Positions 1 to 10,133 of a stretch of DNA of 64,000 nucleotides are shown in pieces. This DNA is from Orobanche coerulescens (taxonomy: Eukaryota; Streptophyta; Magnoliopsida; Lamiales; Orobanchaceae): the NCBI GenBank assembly GCA_033398695.1, contig CM065804.1:50995501-51059500 (forward strand), read 5' to 3'. The notes beneath the pieces are model-generated. The model was not told the origin of the DNA. It ran no database searches and saw only the letters and a list, made by a program, of their open reading frames with translations. Positions within the stretch are counted from its first letter, which is position 1, and every line of letters starts with the position of its first letter. A program made the translations under genes and the position numbers.

Positions 1-432
1 ATAGAGATTGATCATATCCTATTTTTACTAATGAAACCTTCTTGATTGATTGTTGAGTGAATTGGAAACATATCTTTTCAATCTATCAAATGTTAATCTT
101 GTTATCAACATCTTAAGATTGCGAAAGTGGTTAAGACATCTTTGATTACGAAAGTACGGAGGTGAAAAGTTGATTACTCGATGAACGATCGTTTATCCTA
201 AAAATAGTCAAGTTAGAGAAATGAAAGGACTAATTGGTTTAAATAGAGATTGATCATATCCTATTTCTACTAGTGAAACCTCCTTGATTGATTGTTAAGT
301 GTATTGGAAACACATCTTTTCAATCTATCAAGTGTTAATCTTGTTATCAACATCTTAAAAAAGTGACAGCGATTAAGACATCTTTGATTACGAAAGTACG
401 GAGGTGAAAAGTTGATTACTCGATAAACATTC
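1..432. repeat. Tandem duplication, period about 242 bp
   Basis: The block opening with ATAGAGATTGATCATATCC at position 2 recurs at 244, and the similarity continues to about 432 (for example GATTACGAAAGTACGGAGG occurs in both copies). The copies differ by scattered substitutions and a small indel near 360. The second copy is incomplete on its right side. No coding content was recognised. It may be the edge of a longer satellite or of an LTR leader extending left of the window. Confidence 0.8.
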
Positions 433-544
433 GTTTTTTCTTTTATATCCGTATAAATCAATTCCTATACTCAATTAAAAACCTAATTTAATGAACCCGT
501 ATTCCCCTAGATTTTATAAATTCCCAACTCATTTTAATTCTATT

Positions 545-735
545 TATTTTCACTAGTTAAAAATAGTCTAGTATAAAAATAGTCTTAATATAAATAGTCT
601 AGTATAAATAGTCTAGTATAAATAGTCTTAATATAAATAGTCTAGTATAAATAGTCTTAATATAAATAGTCTAGTATAAAAATAGTCTTATATAAACTAG
701 TCTTATATAAAAATAGTTTAAATTAAAAATAGTGC
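545..735. repeat. AT-rich minisatellite, unit about 14-16 bp (AATAGTCTAGTATA)
   Basis: The motif AATAGTCTAGTATA alternates with AATAGTCTTAATATA about a dozen times. It is simple tandem sequence with no coding potential. The stretch from 433 to 545 is AT-rich spacer in which I see nothing else. Confidence 0.85.
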
Positions 736-924
736 ATTTTAATTTAATTAATATTTAAAAACTCAATAATCTATTTTAGTATTTATTTCTCGCAATTTGT
801 AACAAAAAAATTATACGAAGCCCTGTTGGACAATCCTCGAGAGAAAAGACCTTGGTAGAACTTACCACAAACTACTTCTACCTCGTATATATTTGCGAGC
901 GACTCAAGAACTCCTATTTTTAGG
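736..924. other. AT-rich flank left of the truncated Tat element
   Basis: No gene or LTR end is recognisable here. Similarity to Tat gag starts at about 925-932, so the original 5' LTR, primer-binding site and gag N-terminus of the Tat element are absent. Whether this is the truncation junction or degraded leader cannot be decided from the sequence. Confidence 0.4.
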
Positions 925-929
925 ATAAG

Positions 930-1882
930 TTTTTGGCCGATCAACAACCGAAGATCGCTCCTCCTCAAACACCTCTATATGAGGGTAGATCGGATCCTGA
1001 GACCCACTTGAGCAAGTTCCGGATCTACATGACCGGATGCGGGTTATCGGACGCGACGAAGTGCCGAATGTTCCCCTTAACATTAGGCGATCTTGCCCAT
1101 AGGTGGTACATCTCATTGCCACCACGCTCAATCAACTGTTTTGAGAAACTGGCGAACGACTTCACGTCGTATTTCGCCGCCAAAGTTGCTCGGCCAGAAG
1201 GCCCCCACCGCATGATGAAGATCAGGCATGGGAAGGACGAGCCCGACGAAGACTACATCAACCGAGTGGATGAAATAGTCCTCACTGGCAAGCCCATTAG
1301 CGATGAGCTCACCCTCTACTCGGTCCTAGGGGGATTCTATGGCCATTCACCCATGTTCAGGCACCTCAAGAAAGACATCACCCCGACCTACGCGATCTTC
1401 GCGTCAGGGCCGCCGACTTTCTGGCTAGACAAAGGATGTTCACCCTTCGCTTAGGCGAGGGATCTACCGGAGAAGGGAAGGCGCCATCCCCCGTACCGAA
1501 GAAGGCGGTCGCCAAGCCCAGAAAGGTGGTCGCAAAGCCGCCCGGTGAGTTCAAGGCCTTCGAGGATGTGGAAGTTCACCTCCTCCGCAACCTCAATCTG
1601 TCTCCGGCCTATATTTTCAACGCCATCAAGGGGCGCGAGTGGCTTAGCAAACCAAAGCCGATGAGGGACAATGGTCATGTGGACCGCAGAAAATTTTGTG
1701 CCTACCACAAAAGTCCCGGCCACAACACCAGCCAGTGCTGCGACCTCCTCAGACAACTCTGGAGACTGTTTGAGGAAGGCAAGTTGGACAACTTGGTGAC
1801 CAAGCCAGAACCCCGAGCAGAAAGGGCTGGGGGGACGCGATTGCCAACAGAACGACGGAATCCCTCCCCATCTGGTCGCTAG
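930..1882 (+). pseudogene. gag: Tat gag (capsid/nucleocapsid) remnant
   Basis: The first frame (930-1454) has the retrotransposon gag domain, including YMTGCGLSDATKCRMFP and LAHRWYISLPPRSI. The same protein region is encoded by the minus-strand element at 45266-46334. The frame shifts near 1400-1440 and continues at 1436-1882, which ends with a zinc-knuckle-like CAYHKSPGHNTSQC followed by a basic tail. Gag forms the virus-like particle and packages the RNA. The N-terminus is missing because the element is 5'-truncated. The family assignment is firm; the product is not functional. Confidence 0.85.
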
Positions 1883-1952
1883 TATCGAGCAAAACGAGCC
1901 AGAGTACTCAGACGAGTCAATCCCTCCGATCAAACCCGGCGGCCGGATCAAT

Positions 1953-2759
1953 ATGCTTCAGTCAGGAGGTGGAAACCTCGGAGGCCTTTCCCCAGTTTCC
2001 ACCATATCAAATAGAAATCGGAAGGCCGAATTAAGCGCATTTGTCGGGGTCCATGTCATGGTGCCCCTAGAGCCGACCATTTCCAGAGACGTGCTCATCC
2101 CCTTCTCCAACAAGGATTGGGAGGGAGTGCAGTGCCCCAAAGAGGATGCATTGGTAATCTCTGCATGTATCCTTGGGAAAATGGTCGACCGCGTGCTGGT
2201 TGACAATGGGAGCTTTTGCATTATCATATTCAAATCTGCTCTGGACCAGCTCGGCAACGTGACTAATGTCATCAATCCATTCGATACCGTGCTTCTAGGA
2301 TTCGGCGACAACACGGTCCAAGCTTATGGAAGGATCAAGCTCTCTGTCGAGCTAATATGCTGTTACGATCCCAAGGTTAGGATCACTAGGAACCCCAATT
2401 TTGTAATCATAGATAGGCCCAGCATCTATAATGGGTTCCTAGGTCGCCCCTTTCTAGAAACCTTCGAGGCGGTCGCCTCTTCTTTCTTTTACTATATCAA
2501 CTTCCCCACTGCCGATGGGACAGTCGGTACTGTAAAAGGAGACCAGCTAATGGCAAAGAAATGTTTGAAATACTCCTGTGTCGTAACTTCCCCTTTAAAC
2601 ACTTCCCGTACTATTTATAATATTGAGACGATCGACATTCAACCAATGGAGATCGACGAGCCAAGCACCTCATACGAGCCCGACTCAGAGGACGACATTG
2701 ATCCAAGGATCGGTTTCGAGCCAACCAAGGATCGGTTTCGAGCCAAGCCTCGACATTGA
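1953..2759 (+). pseudogene. Tat aspartic protease region
   Basis: The 268-residue frame contains a retropepsin-like fold with the active-site segment RVLVDNGSFCIIIF (about residues 82-95) and the downstream flap/hydrophobic motif NGFLGRPFLETFEAV. DNG in place of DTG is usual in Tat elements, so the catalytic Asp is retained. The enzyme would cleave the Gag-Pol polyprotein. A short duplication (GATCGGTTTCGAGCCAA twice, about 2710-2748) lies just before the stop. Gag and RT lie in other frames on either side, so the polyprotein is broken. Confidence 0.8.
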
Positions 2760-2939
2760 TCCAAGGATCGAGTTCGGAAATCATTCCAAATGAGAAGCAA
2801 CCGTCCCTATTGAAGAATTGGAAAGTATAACGATAGATCTAGCTCGCCCGGAGCAGGAAGTGCAGATCGGCACAAGCATCGGTCTCGAGTTAAAGACGAT
2901 CTGATCAGTTTACTATGTAAGAACATCAGAATCTTTGCC

Positions 2940-3559
2940 TTGTCACATCAAGATATGGTCGGCATTAGTCCTGAACACGCTTGCCACTATCTAAAGATTG
3001 ACCCGGCGAGGAAGCCTGTTCACCAGAAACGTAGGAAATTCGGTCCTGAGAAGTATGTTGCGCTCGATGTAGAAGTCAAAAAGCTACTCGACAACAAACT
3101 AATCGGAGTAGCTACCGACGAGCCACAGTGGGTAGCCAACGCGGTGCTCGTCAAAAAGGTGACCTCAACGCGGCATGTTCGTTCGGTCTGAAGAATGCGG
3201 GGGCGACCTACCAACGACTAGTCAACAGAATGTTCGCCGACCAGATCGGCAAGACCATGGAGGTTTATATTGACGAAATCTTGGTCAAGAGCCTCAAAAA
3301 AGAAGATCACCTCAAAGACCTTGCCAAGATGTTCGCCATCCTTGAGAAATTTAACATGAAACTGAACCCCAAGAAATGCAACTTCGGGGTAAGCTCCGAA
3401 AAGTTCGTGGGGCACATCGTGAGCCAAAGGGGGATCGAAGCGAACCCCACCAAGATCCAGGTGATCCTCGACATGCAGGATCCACGGAATGTCAAACAGG
3501 TGCAACGCCTCATAGGTTGTCTAGTTGCCCTTAACTGATTCATTTCTCGGCTCGGAGAC
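2940..3559 (+). pseudogene. pol: Tat reverse transcriptase, internally deleted
   Basis: The N-terminal RT segment (HVACHYLKIDP-like, then WVANAVLVKK) runs directly into FGLKNAGATYQRLVNRMFAD near 3185. About 60-70 residues are therefore missing, including the first catalytic Asp motif. The catalytic YxDD box reads VYIDEILVKS, with the second Asp replaced by Glu. The frame continues through KCNFGVSSEKFVGHIVS and stops at 3536 (TGA within ALN*FISRL). It is interrupted at 3564 by the Athila-like insertion and resumes at 22091. This polymerase could not work. Confidence 0.85.
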
Positions 3560-3564
3560 AAAAG

Positions 3565-4887
3565 TGTTAGGCGTATTTTTATACACTTATTTAGCATTAT
3601 TTAGTATTATTTTGGCGAGTAAATTGCATAAATGAGCTTTTAATGTCTTATTCTCGTATGTTTGACAGAAGATTGGAGTCTGGAAGCTAAAACGAGGTGA
3701 AACGGGTGAAAACGGCAAATTTTGGCCGTGGGCCGCGGCACAAGGCAAGTGGGCCGCGGCACAGGAAGGCAACGAGCGGGCACCAGAGTAGACTGTACTC
3801 TGTGCCGCGGCACAGTCCAGGTGAGCCGCGGCCCAGACGTAACACCCAGCGCCCAGGTTTTAAATTACACGCCATGTGCCGCGGCACAGATTAAGTGAGC
3901 CGCGGCACACAAGGCGGTTTTGGTGTGCTCCGCGCGGATTTGGGCCGTTTTCAAGCCAGTTCTCGACCTACTCACACGTACGCGATTTGGTGACTTTTGA
4001 GAGCTATAAATAAGGGTGTAAGACCCTAATTAATCATCTTGGAGGCTTGGGAAAAGGGGGAACACAGAAGATTATCACAGACGAGAGAAGCAGAAGATAT
4101 CAAGGGTAGAGGGCGGAAGCCAGAAGAACGGAGGAATCCGAGCTCTTCATCTGCGTTTGATTTTCATGCTTTTATTTATTAATTCTGTATTTTCAGTATT
4201 TAGCATGTCAGGCTAAAACCCTAATCTAGGATTTTGATGAAACCTATGTTTTGACGGATTTGCTTGAGATTATCTATTTAATTCCCTTTTTGTTGAGTTT
4301 TCCAAATCGTGTTTAATGCTTTCAATTATCTGGCCAATAGTTGTATTGTTTTAATCATTCAATTCGAATCGGGAGAGGAGAATTGGTGAGGAACTATTGG
4401 TGAGGACCGTTTTATCTTGTGAGATAGGAATATACTCATAGGAACTACGTGGCCTTTTGGAGATTTTATGCTTTTTGCCTATTGACAAATCAATTCACCT
4501 AGGGATAGAGTGCGTTATTCGCCTTTAGAAAAATCTATTGACCTCGGGAGAGGCGGTAGAGTATATTAGCAATCTTCGCCTTCAATAAATTGGGAAAATC
4601 ATTAACTTCAGATAATCGAGAGTAAATTCGGATAAACCAAGGTGGATTCAGAATCCTAGACTTATTCATCATTTGATTCTCTTTCTTCAAGCGATCGTTT
4701 TTACTGTCTAGTCTTTTATTAATTCTTTTAGTAATTAATTGCAAAACCAAAGTTCGATTGTTCAAATAAAACTAGAATACATAAAAATCGGTAGTTAGTG
4801 ATTCAGTCCTCGTGGGAACGATACTCACTCATCACTTTATTACTTGTATACGATAACGTGCACTTGCGTTCAAGAAATATCGCAACA
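3565..4887 (+). repeat. 5' LTR of the Athila-like element (1323 bp)
   Basis: Direct repeat of 11409-11663 plus 21070-22085. Boundaries are set by TG...CA ends, the AAAAG target duplication on the left and the primer-binding site 6 bp to the right. Relative to the 3' copy it has one extra 21-bp palindrome unit, and an extra palindrome pair (3879-3905) that is replaced in the 3' LTR. Confidence 0.95.
3733..4012 (+). promoter_or_regulatory. U3 array of six CCGCGG palindromes plus TATA box
   Basis: CCGCGG cores lie at 3733, 3754, 3805, 3826, 3879 and 3900, most inside the longer palindrome GTGCCGCGGCAC or the variant GAGCCGCGGC. Spacings are 21, 51, 21, 53 and 21 bp. TATAAATA follows at 4005-4012, so transcription should start near 4035-4045. 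The array sits where an LTR enhancer would be. Binding by a transcription factor is inferred only. Confidence 0.65.
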
Positions 4888-4893
4888 AGTTTT

Positions 4894-4911
4894 TGGCGCC
4901 GTTGCCGGGGA
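4894..4911 (+). other. Primer-binding site, tRNA-Asp type
   Basis: TGGCGCCGTTGCCGGGGA is 18 of 18 complementary to the 3' end of plant tRNA-Asp as I know it. It lies 6 bp after the 5' LTR and would prime minus-strand DNA synthesis. Confidence 0.85.
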
Positions 4912-5144
4912 CTGAAATTTTTGCTAATATCGATTTCAGTATTTCTAGTCTTAGTTTGAACGTTTTTATTTACTTATTTTCGTGTATTTAATTTTATTTA
5001 TTTTATTTGTTCTTCCTTTCGGGATCTTTCGCGTAGTGCATGAGAAAATTCGGTAACGAAGGCCTACTACCTTTGGATACCGAACTCGAGCGCACTCTTC
5101 GAAGGAGCAAGAAGGAGTAACGAGAGTTACAGACGACAGTGACC

Positions 5145-6692
5145 ATGGCCGAAAATATCGAAAATCACGGAGGAAATAACATTGTGCAGCAAGCTCAACC
5201 GGAAATGGCACTTCGAGATTATGCTATGCCGCAGATTAACGCAAACTTTTCGGGGATTCGGCGTCCCACCATTCAGGCGAACAACTTCGAAATCAAGCCT
5301 GCGATCATTCAGATGGTGCAGGCTAGCCAGTTTTGTGGATTGCCGAATGATGACCCCAACGCACATATTGCTTCTTTTCTCGAGATTTGTGACACGTTCA
5401 AGAACAATGGTGTCACCGACGATGCTATCCAATTACGGCTTTTCCCTTTCTCTTTGAGGGATAAAGCGAAATTTTGGCTGAATTCCTTACCGCTGGGCTC
5501 GATCACGACATGGGCAGAGTTAGCGCAAGCCTTCCTTGCTAAATTCTTCCCACCTTCTAAGACGGCGAGACTGAGAAACGAGATCACTACCTTTGGTCAA
5601 TATGATATGGAGTCGCTTCACGAGGCGTGGGAGCGATACAAATATTTGTTATGGAGATGCCCACATCACGGCCTTCCGGACTAGCTTCAGATTCAGACGT
5701 TCTACAATGGTTTGAGTGCCTCTACACGCACTCTCGTGGATGCAGCCGCCGGTGGAGCTTTGATGGGAAAGACGATGGCTGAAGCACACTCGTTGTTGGA
5801 AGCTATGGCCGCTAATGCTTATCAATGGCCATCCGAACGAATAACGCCGAAGCGAGTTATGGAAATTTCGAGTAATGACCCGATATCTACATTGTCAGCC
5901 CAAGTCGCAGCATTAACATAGCAGCTTCAAGCATTTTCGCATGCTCCTTCCCCCGTTACCATTAAGTCTTTCAATTGGTGTAACGGATCTCACCCTAGCG
6001 CGGAGTGTCAAGTCGGAAACCCGTTCGAGCAGCCCCAAATTGAACAAGCCCAGTTTGTAGGAAACGGAAACCGGCAAAATAATCCGTACTCCAACACGTA
6101 TATTCCGGGGTGGCGTAATCATCCTAACTTCTCATGGAGAAACGGACAGAACTCGAACCAGCCTCCGTTCACTCAAAACCAACAGCAGCCTCCTCCCGCT
6201 CCAAAAGTTTCTCTCGAGGAAGCAATTGCGAAATTAGCAGCGAATACGAGTCAATTCATGACCCGTACTGAAGCAACATTGCAAAATCATTCTGCCTCCA
6301 TTCGCAACTTGGAAATCCAGTTGGGCCAGATTGCTAATGTGTTGAAAGCCCGCCCGGAGGGAACATTGCCAAGTACAACCGAAACAAATCCTAGAGAAAG
6401 TCTAAATGCAATCAGTTTGAGAAGCGGGAAGGAGGTGTGTGACCAGCCCGAGAAAAGTGAAAAGAGAAGTGAAATTGAGGAGAAGAAAAATTTAGCGAGG
6501 GAGGAATCACAAGATTGGAGACCCTCGATAACGTTTACGGATAACCCGAAGGCATATGTGCCACCTGTCCCGTTTCCGCAGAGATTACAGCAGAAAAAGG
6601 CGGACAAGCAATTCTCTAAGTTCCTCGACGTGTTCAAGAAGCTTCATATTAACATTCCATTTGCCGACGCGTTCGAACAAATGCCAAGCTAA
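5145..6692 (+). pseudogene. gag: Athila-like gag
   Basis: The ATG at 5145 (MAENIENHGGNNIVQ) opens a gag with the capsid-type segments DDAIQLRLFPFSLRDKAKFW and SLHEAWERYKYLL. A TAG at 5682-5684, where Trp is expected, and a TAG at 5919-5921 break it. Beyond these it reads through a Gln/Asn/Pro-rich linker into EEAIAKLAANTSQFM and NAISLRSGKEV, hallmarks of Athila gag. A TAA near 6690 separates it from the protease. Frame is otherwise largely preserved, so few events would have silenced it. It would form the particle. Confidence 0.85.
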
Positions 6693-6695
6693 TTC

Positions 6696-7643
6696 ATGAA
6701 AGAGATCTTGTCAAAGAAAAGAAAACTCGAGGAGTTTGAGATAGTCGCCTTGACGGAGGAGTGCAGCGCGATTCTTCAGAAGAAGCTTCCACCAAAATTG
6801 AAAGATCCGGGAAGTTTCAACATACCGTGCACCATGGGGAATCTCTCCTTTAATAAGGAGTTGTGCGATATCGGTGCTAGTATTAACCTCATGCCTCTGT
6901 CTATTTTCAAGAAGTTGGGAATTGGAGAAGCAAAGCCGACGAAGGTCTCCTTGCAATTAGCATATCAATCTATTAAGTATCCGAGGGGAGTGATTGAGGA
7001 CGTGTTAGTAAAAGTGAATAAATTTATCTTTCCAGCGGATTTTATTGTTCTCGACATGGAGGAAGATCAAGATATCCCGATTATCTTAGGACGACCATTT
7101 TTAGCGACCGTCAGAACTCTTATAGATGTGGAAAAAGGGGAATTAACTCTGCGGGTTCAAGACGAGCATGTTACGTTCCAAGTATTCAAATCCTTTTCAT
7201 GGACGGGAGGTGTTGATAAGAGCTCACAAAGTGAAAGTGCTGAGGCTGTTGCGAAAGAAAGACACGGGAAAAATCGTCGGTCGAAAAATTCAGATTCCGT
7301 TTTAGATGGTCCAACTTTTAAGAAAGATGTAGAACGAGTCGCATTTCTCAAGCATCTGAACATGAAATCATCGCCATCTGACCAGCCACAATCGGAAAAG
7401 TCTGCTGCAGTCATAAGTTCGTTCGTGAAAGAGGGAAACAAGCCGGATGTCAAACAGACATCTAGTCATGAGAAAAATGGGTGTTTCGGAAAGTTGTTCT
7501 CGTCAAAACCTTTCCGCGAACAACATTGGGTGTCCGAACCGAATATCAAATCGTTAATGACCGATGGTCAAAATTTTAAAAACCATATTAACGGTTCGAT
7601 GAACGGGGCGGAGATCAAATGGAGTTTGCGAAAAGCGAACTGA
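6696..7643 (+). CDS. Athila-like aspartic protease region (315 codons open)
   Basis: This is the direct continuation of gag, separated by a single stop. It contains LCDIGASINLMPLSIFKKLG (retropepsin active site, DIGAS) near residues 56-75 and the conserved IPIILGRPFLATVRTLIDV near 129-147. The tail from about residue 165 is Ser/Lys-rich and of unknown role, where RT would normally follow. Instead the frame ends at 7643 and the conserved post-pol region starts immediately. So the protease survives but the polymerase half of pol is absent. Confidence 0.8.
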   Translation: MKEILSKKRKLEEFEIVALTEECSAILQKKLPPKLKDPGSFNIPCTMGNLSFNKELCDIGASINLMPLSIFKKLGIGEAKPTKVSLQLAYQSIKYPRGVIEDVLVKVNKFIFPADFIVLDMEEDQDIPIILGRPFLATVRTLIDVEKGELTLRVQDEHVTFQVFKSFSWTGGVDKSSQSESAEAVAKERHGKNRRSKNSDSVLDGPTFKKDVERVAFLKHLNMKSSPSDQPQSEKSAAVISSFVKEGNKPDVKQTSSHEKNGCFGKLFSSKPFREQHWVSEPNIKSLMTDGQNFKNHINGSMNGAEIKWSLRKAN

Positions 7644-7861
7644 TTTTTAATAGGTCCGGCTGAAGACTATAAACTTAGCGCTTCTCGGGAGGCAACCCGA
7701 GTTCGTAGTTGTAGATTTTTGAGTTTCTGAATTTTTCTTGCATTCTTGAATTTTTATTTTTCATCATTTTGTGCTTTGATTTGCTTTTACCTCTCGCTTT
7801 TGACGTGTTCCTCTTATAATTCTGTGCAGGAAAAGTTCCAGGGGAGAAATTTATGCCTGAG
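7644..7861 (+). other. Post-pol non-coding segment with GGGAGGCAACCCGAG and a possible splice acceptor
   Basis: The GCGCTTCTCGGGAGGCAACC motif (7678-7697) is a landmark that in my experience lies just after pol in Athila elements. TTCTGTGCAG ending at 7829 resembles a 3' splice site. If used, it would open an exon containing the internal palindrome array (7829-8138). This is inference; no transcript is seen. Confidence 0.45.
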
Positions 7862-8076
7862 CCGCGGCACAAGGCTTGTGAGCCACGGCACACACAAATC
7901 GAAAGGGAGAGCTAAACTTTCTGTACTCTGTGCCGCGGCACAACATTACTGAGCCGCGGCACACATGAGCCCTGAGCCGCGGCACACGGAAGCTGAGCCG
8001 CGGCCCACGACAAAACATACGAGCAGGTAAAAAGGGACTGTACTCTATGCCGCGACTCACTTGAGCTGTGCCGCGG
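7862..8076 (+). promoter_or_regulatory. Internal copy of the CCGCGG palindrome array (eight sites)
   Basis: Cores lie at 7862, 7883 (CCACGG), 7933, 7954, 7977, 7998, 8050 (CCGCGA) and 8071. Spacings are 21, 50, 21, 23, 21, 52 and 21 bp. The flanking word CTGTACTCTGTGCCGCGGCA is shared with the LTR U3, so this is a duplicated and expanded LTR enhancer segment inside the element. It lies about 700 bp upstream of the extra ORF and just before a candidate 5' splice donor. An internal promoter or leader function is inferred. Confidence 0.6.
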
Positions 8077-8138
8077 CACACCATGCGGAATTTGAAGAGC
8101 CCAGGTATCTTATAACTCTCATTCGGCCGACTACCTAG

Positions 8139-8774
8139 GTAAGTTTTTCCTTCTATTTTCTCTCCCTTGCGCGCGATCGGCCGACATCCTCCTCCCTTCT
8201 CCTTCTTGCAATTTTCTTGCACTTTTCACAATCCAAGCAAGGTATGTCCAAATTTCTAATCTCAAATTGTTCTATGAATTTAAATGTGAAGTTGTGTTAT
8301 GCATTTGATGGTTGAATATGCTTATTTTTCTTTCAAAAGTTCTATGATGGTTAAGTGGAGGATATGATGGTTTTTGGTTGATTTTTCATGATTATTTTGG
8401 ATTATGAATGAATTGAATATGTCGTTTTTGATGGTGAATGAGTCGTGTTTTTGTTCTTGGGGATTTAATCGAACTATTGCCATATTTGTTCTTCAAGTGA
8501 ACTCTTGCCCTTTAAGTGTTTGATGAAATGTCTGAATGAAAAAAAATTTCTGTGTTAAGGCAATATTTTGAATCTATGTGCAACGTATTCGTTCTGGAAT
8601 TACAGCAATCCCAACCCGTACGTCTAGTTTAAACGTTATGGTTCAATTTCATTTTTGTCTCACGATTGTGCTATCTCGTAAAATTTCTGATTTACGGCCG
8701 GATATCCTTAGCCGAGTGATGATTATTCTCGTTATTGTTTGAGTAACTAAACTTCGGTGTTTAAATTTTTTCAG
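8139..8774 (+). other. Candidate intron upstream of the extra ORF (636 bp)
   Basis: CTAG|GTAAGT at 8135-8144 is an excellent plant 5' splice site. TTTTTTCAG ending at 8774 is a good acceptor, and the extra ORF starts 9 bp later (ATG 8783). The interval is T-rich and without open frames, like a plant intron. Spliced expression of the 3' ORF has been proposed for Athila-type elements. Confidence 0.6.
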
Positions 8775-8782
8775 GACTCACT

Positions 8783-10133
8783 ATGGCTAGGACTAAAAAG
8801 CTGAGCAAGAGGGCCAAGACTCAGTCATCCCCCACTCGAGGGGAAACCTCTCGTAGTCGCGCCGAGTCGGAGGCGCACCAGTTTTCTGACCCGGAGATCC
8901 ACAAAATCTTCAACGAGAAGATTCGGTCGCGACCTCTTATCCCGGAGAGGGGATTTACTCCAGCCCCCCAAGACGAGGAACTGTTTATCATGATAGATGA
9001 GATGGGGTGGGCCCATTTTGCTGCACCCCCGAGCCAGGGGTGATCTCGATAGTGCAGGAGTTCTATGCCAGCGCGCTATTGAAGCACATTCGGGCAGGCC
9101 AGATGTTTCAGCAGTCAGACACTCGGACTCAGGTCGATGTCCGAGGTATTACGGTTGATTATTCCACAGCTGCTATTCGGAGGTTGTTTGGGCTGCCGGT
9201 GGTAGATGAGACGGCTTATGACCGAGTTATGCCTAGCCTCACGAAGGAGGCTTTGCTCGAGACTATTACGCAGCCCGACTCCGACTGGGAGCGGCGCGCA
9301 CCGGGTTCTTCCACTTTCCACTTCAAGAGCTCGCACCTCAGTCGGCTCGGGCGTGCCTGGCTATATTTTATCTGCGCTCGTATAGACCCCACCTCTCAGA
9401 TCCGCACTGTTTTTCTCTCCCGCGCCCGGACACTATATGCTATCACATCCGGGCTGCGATTCAATGTGGCCCCTCTCTTGTTCCGATCTATATTCCAGTG
9501 TATTCAGGGAGGGGCCAAGACGGGGTTGAAGCACCCCTCTCTTATATGCGCTCTGTGCCGGCAGTCGGGGTTGTCGTGGTCGGACGATGAGCCGATGCTA
9601 GCTCCCCAGGCCCCGATCGACCACCGCATCATCTCACATTTTGACCAGTGGGGAGGAGCGCCGGCGCACGCTCGGGGGAGAGGATTTCTACTGGATGAGG
9701 CCCACGAGGGGTCCCCTGAGCCCCTTCTGCTGACACAGGGGCAGGCAGATGCCGGCCCACCGCCCGACAGAGAGAGATTGCAGGCGATGTTCGACGGGCT
9801 GAGGGAGGAAATGAGGAGAGAGAGAGAGAGAGAGGAGACGAGGAGAGAGAGAGGAGATGAGGAGAGAGAGGGAGAGTATGCTGGCTGCCATGCGAGAGGA
9901 GCAGCGGACGGAGAGAGAGAACATTATTGCTGCCGTCAGGGGTGAGATACGAGAGCAGGCCCGCCGGGCCAACCGACGAGAGGCGAGGCGTCTAGCAGCG
10001 AGGGATGCCTACCACTAGGAGCACCTAGCTGCATGGACGGCCCATATCATGCATCCAGACGGTCCATTTATTGCACCTGCTCGGCCAGCCACACCACCCT
10101 CCTCACCGGATGATGCCGGCACCAGCTCGTGAG
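8783..10133 (+). pseudogene. Extra 3' ORF of the Athila-like element ('putative plant transposon protein' domain)
   Basis: The ATG at 8783 follows a candidate splice acceptor. The N-terminus is basic (MARTKKLSKRAKT). After a 1-base frameshift near 9040 the frame continues VISIVQEFYASALLKHIR, VDVRGITVDYSTAAIRRLFG and LFRSIFQCIQGGAKTG. This pattern matches the domain catalogued as putative plant transposon protein (PF20167, from memory), found in the env-like position of Athila elements. A GAGA microsatellite (9800-9875) encodes an Arg/Glu coiled-coil tail and shifts frame. The other frame continues (LAAMREEQRTERENII) through a TAG near 10017 to a stop at 10131. Its role is unknown. I see no clear signal peptide or membrane anchor. 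Confidence 0.7.

Noticed and set aside
1451..1951. Minus-strand 166-codon open frame opposite Tat gag
   Set aside because: Shadow of the gag sequence, with no domain. The true antisense gene of the element is at 29362-32691.
8783..10133. Reading the extra ORF as a clear envelope gene
   Set aside because: I see no convincing signal peptide, transmembrane helix or fusion segment. The resemblance is to the uncharacterised plant transposon domain, so no envelope function is claimed.
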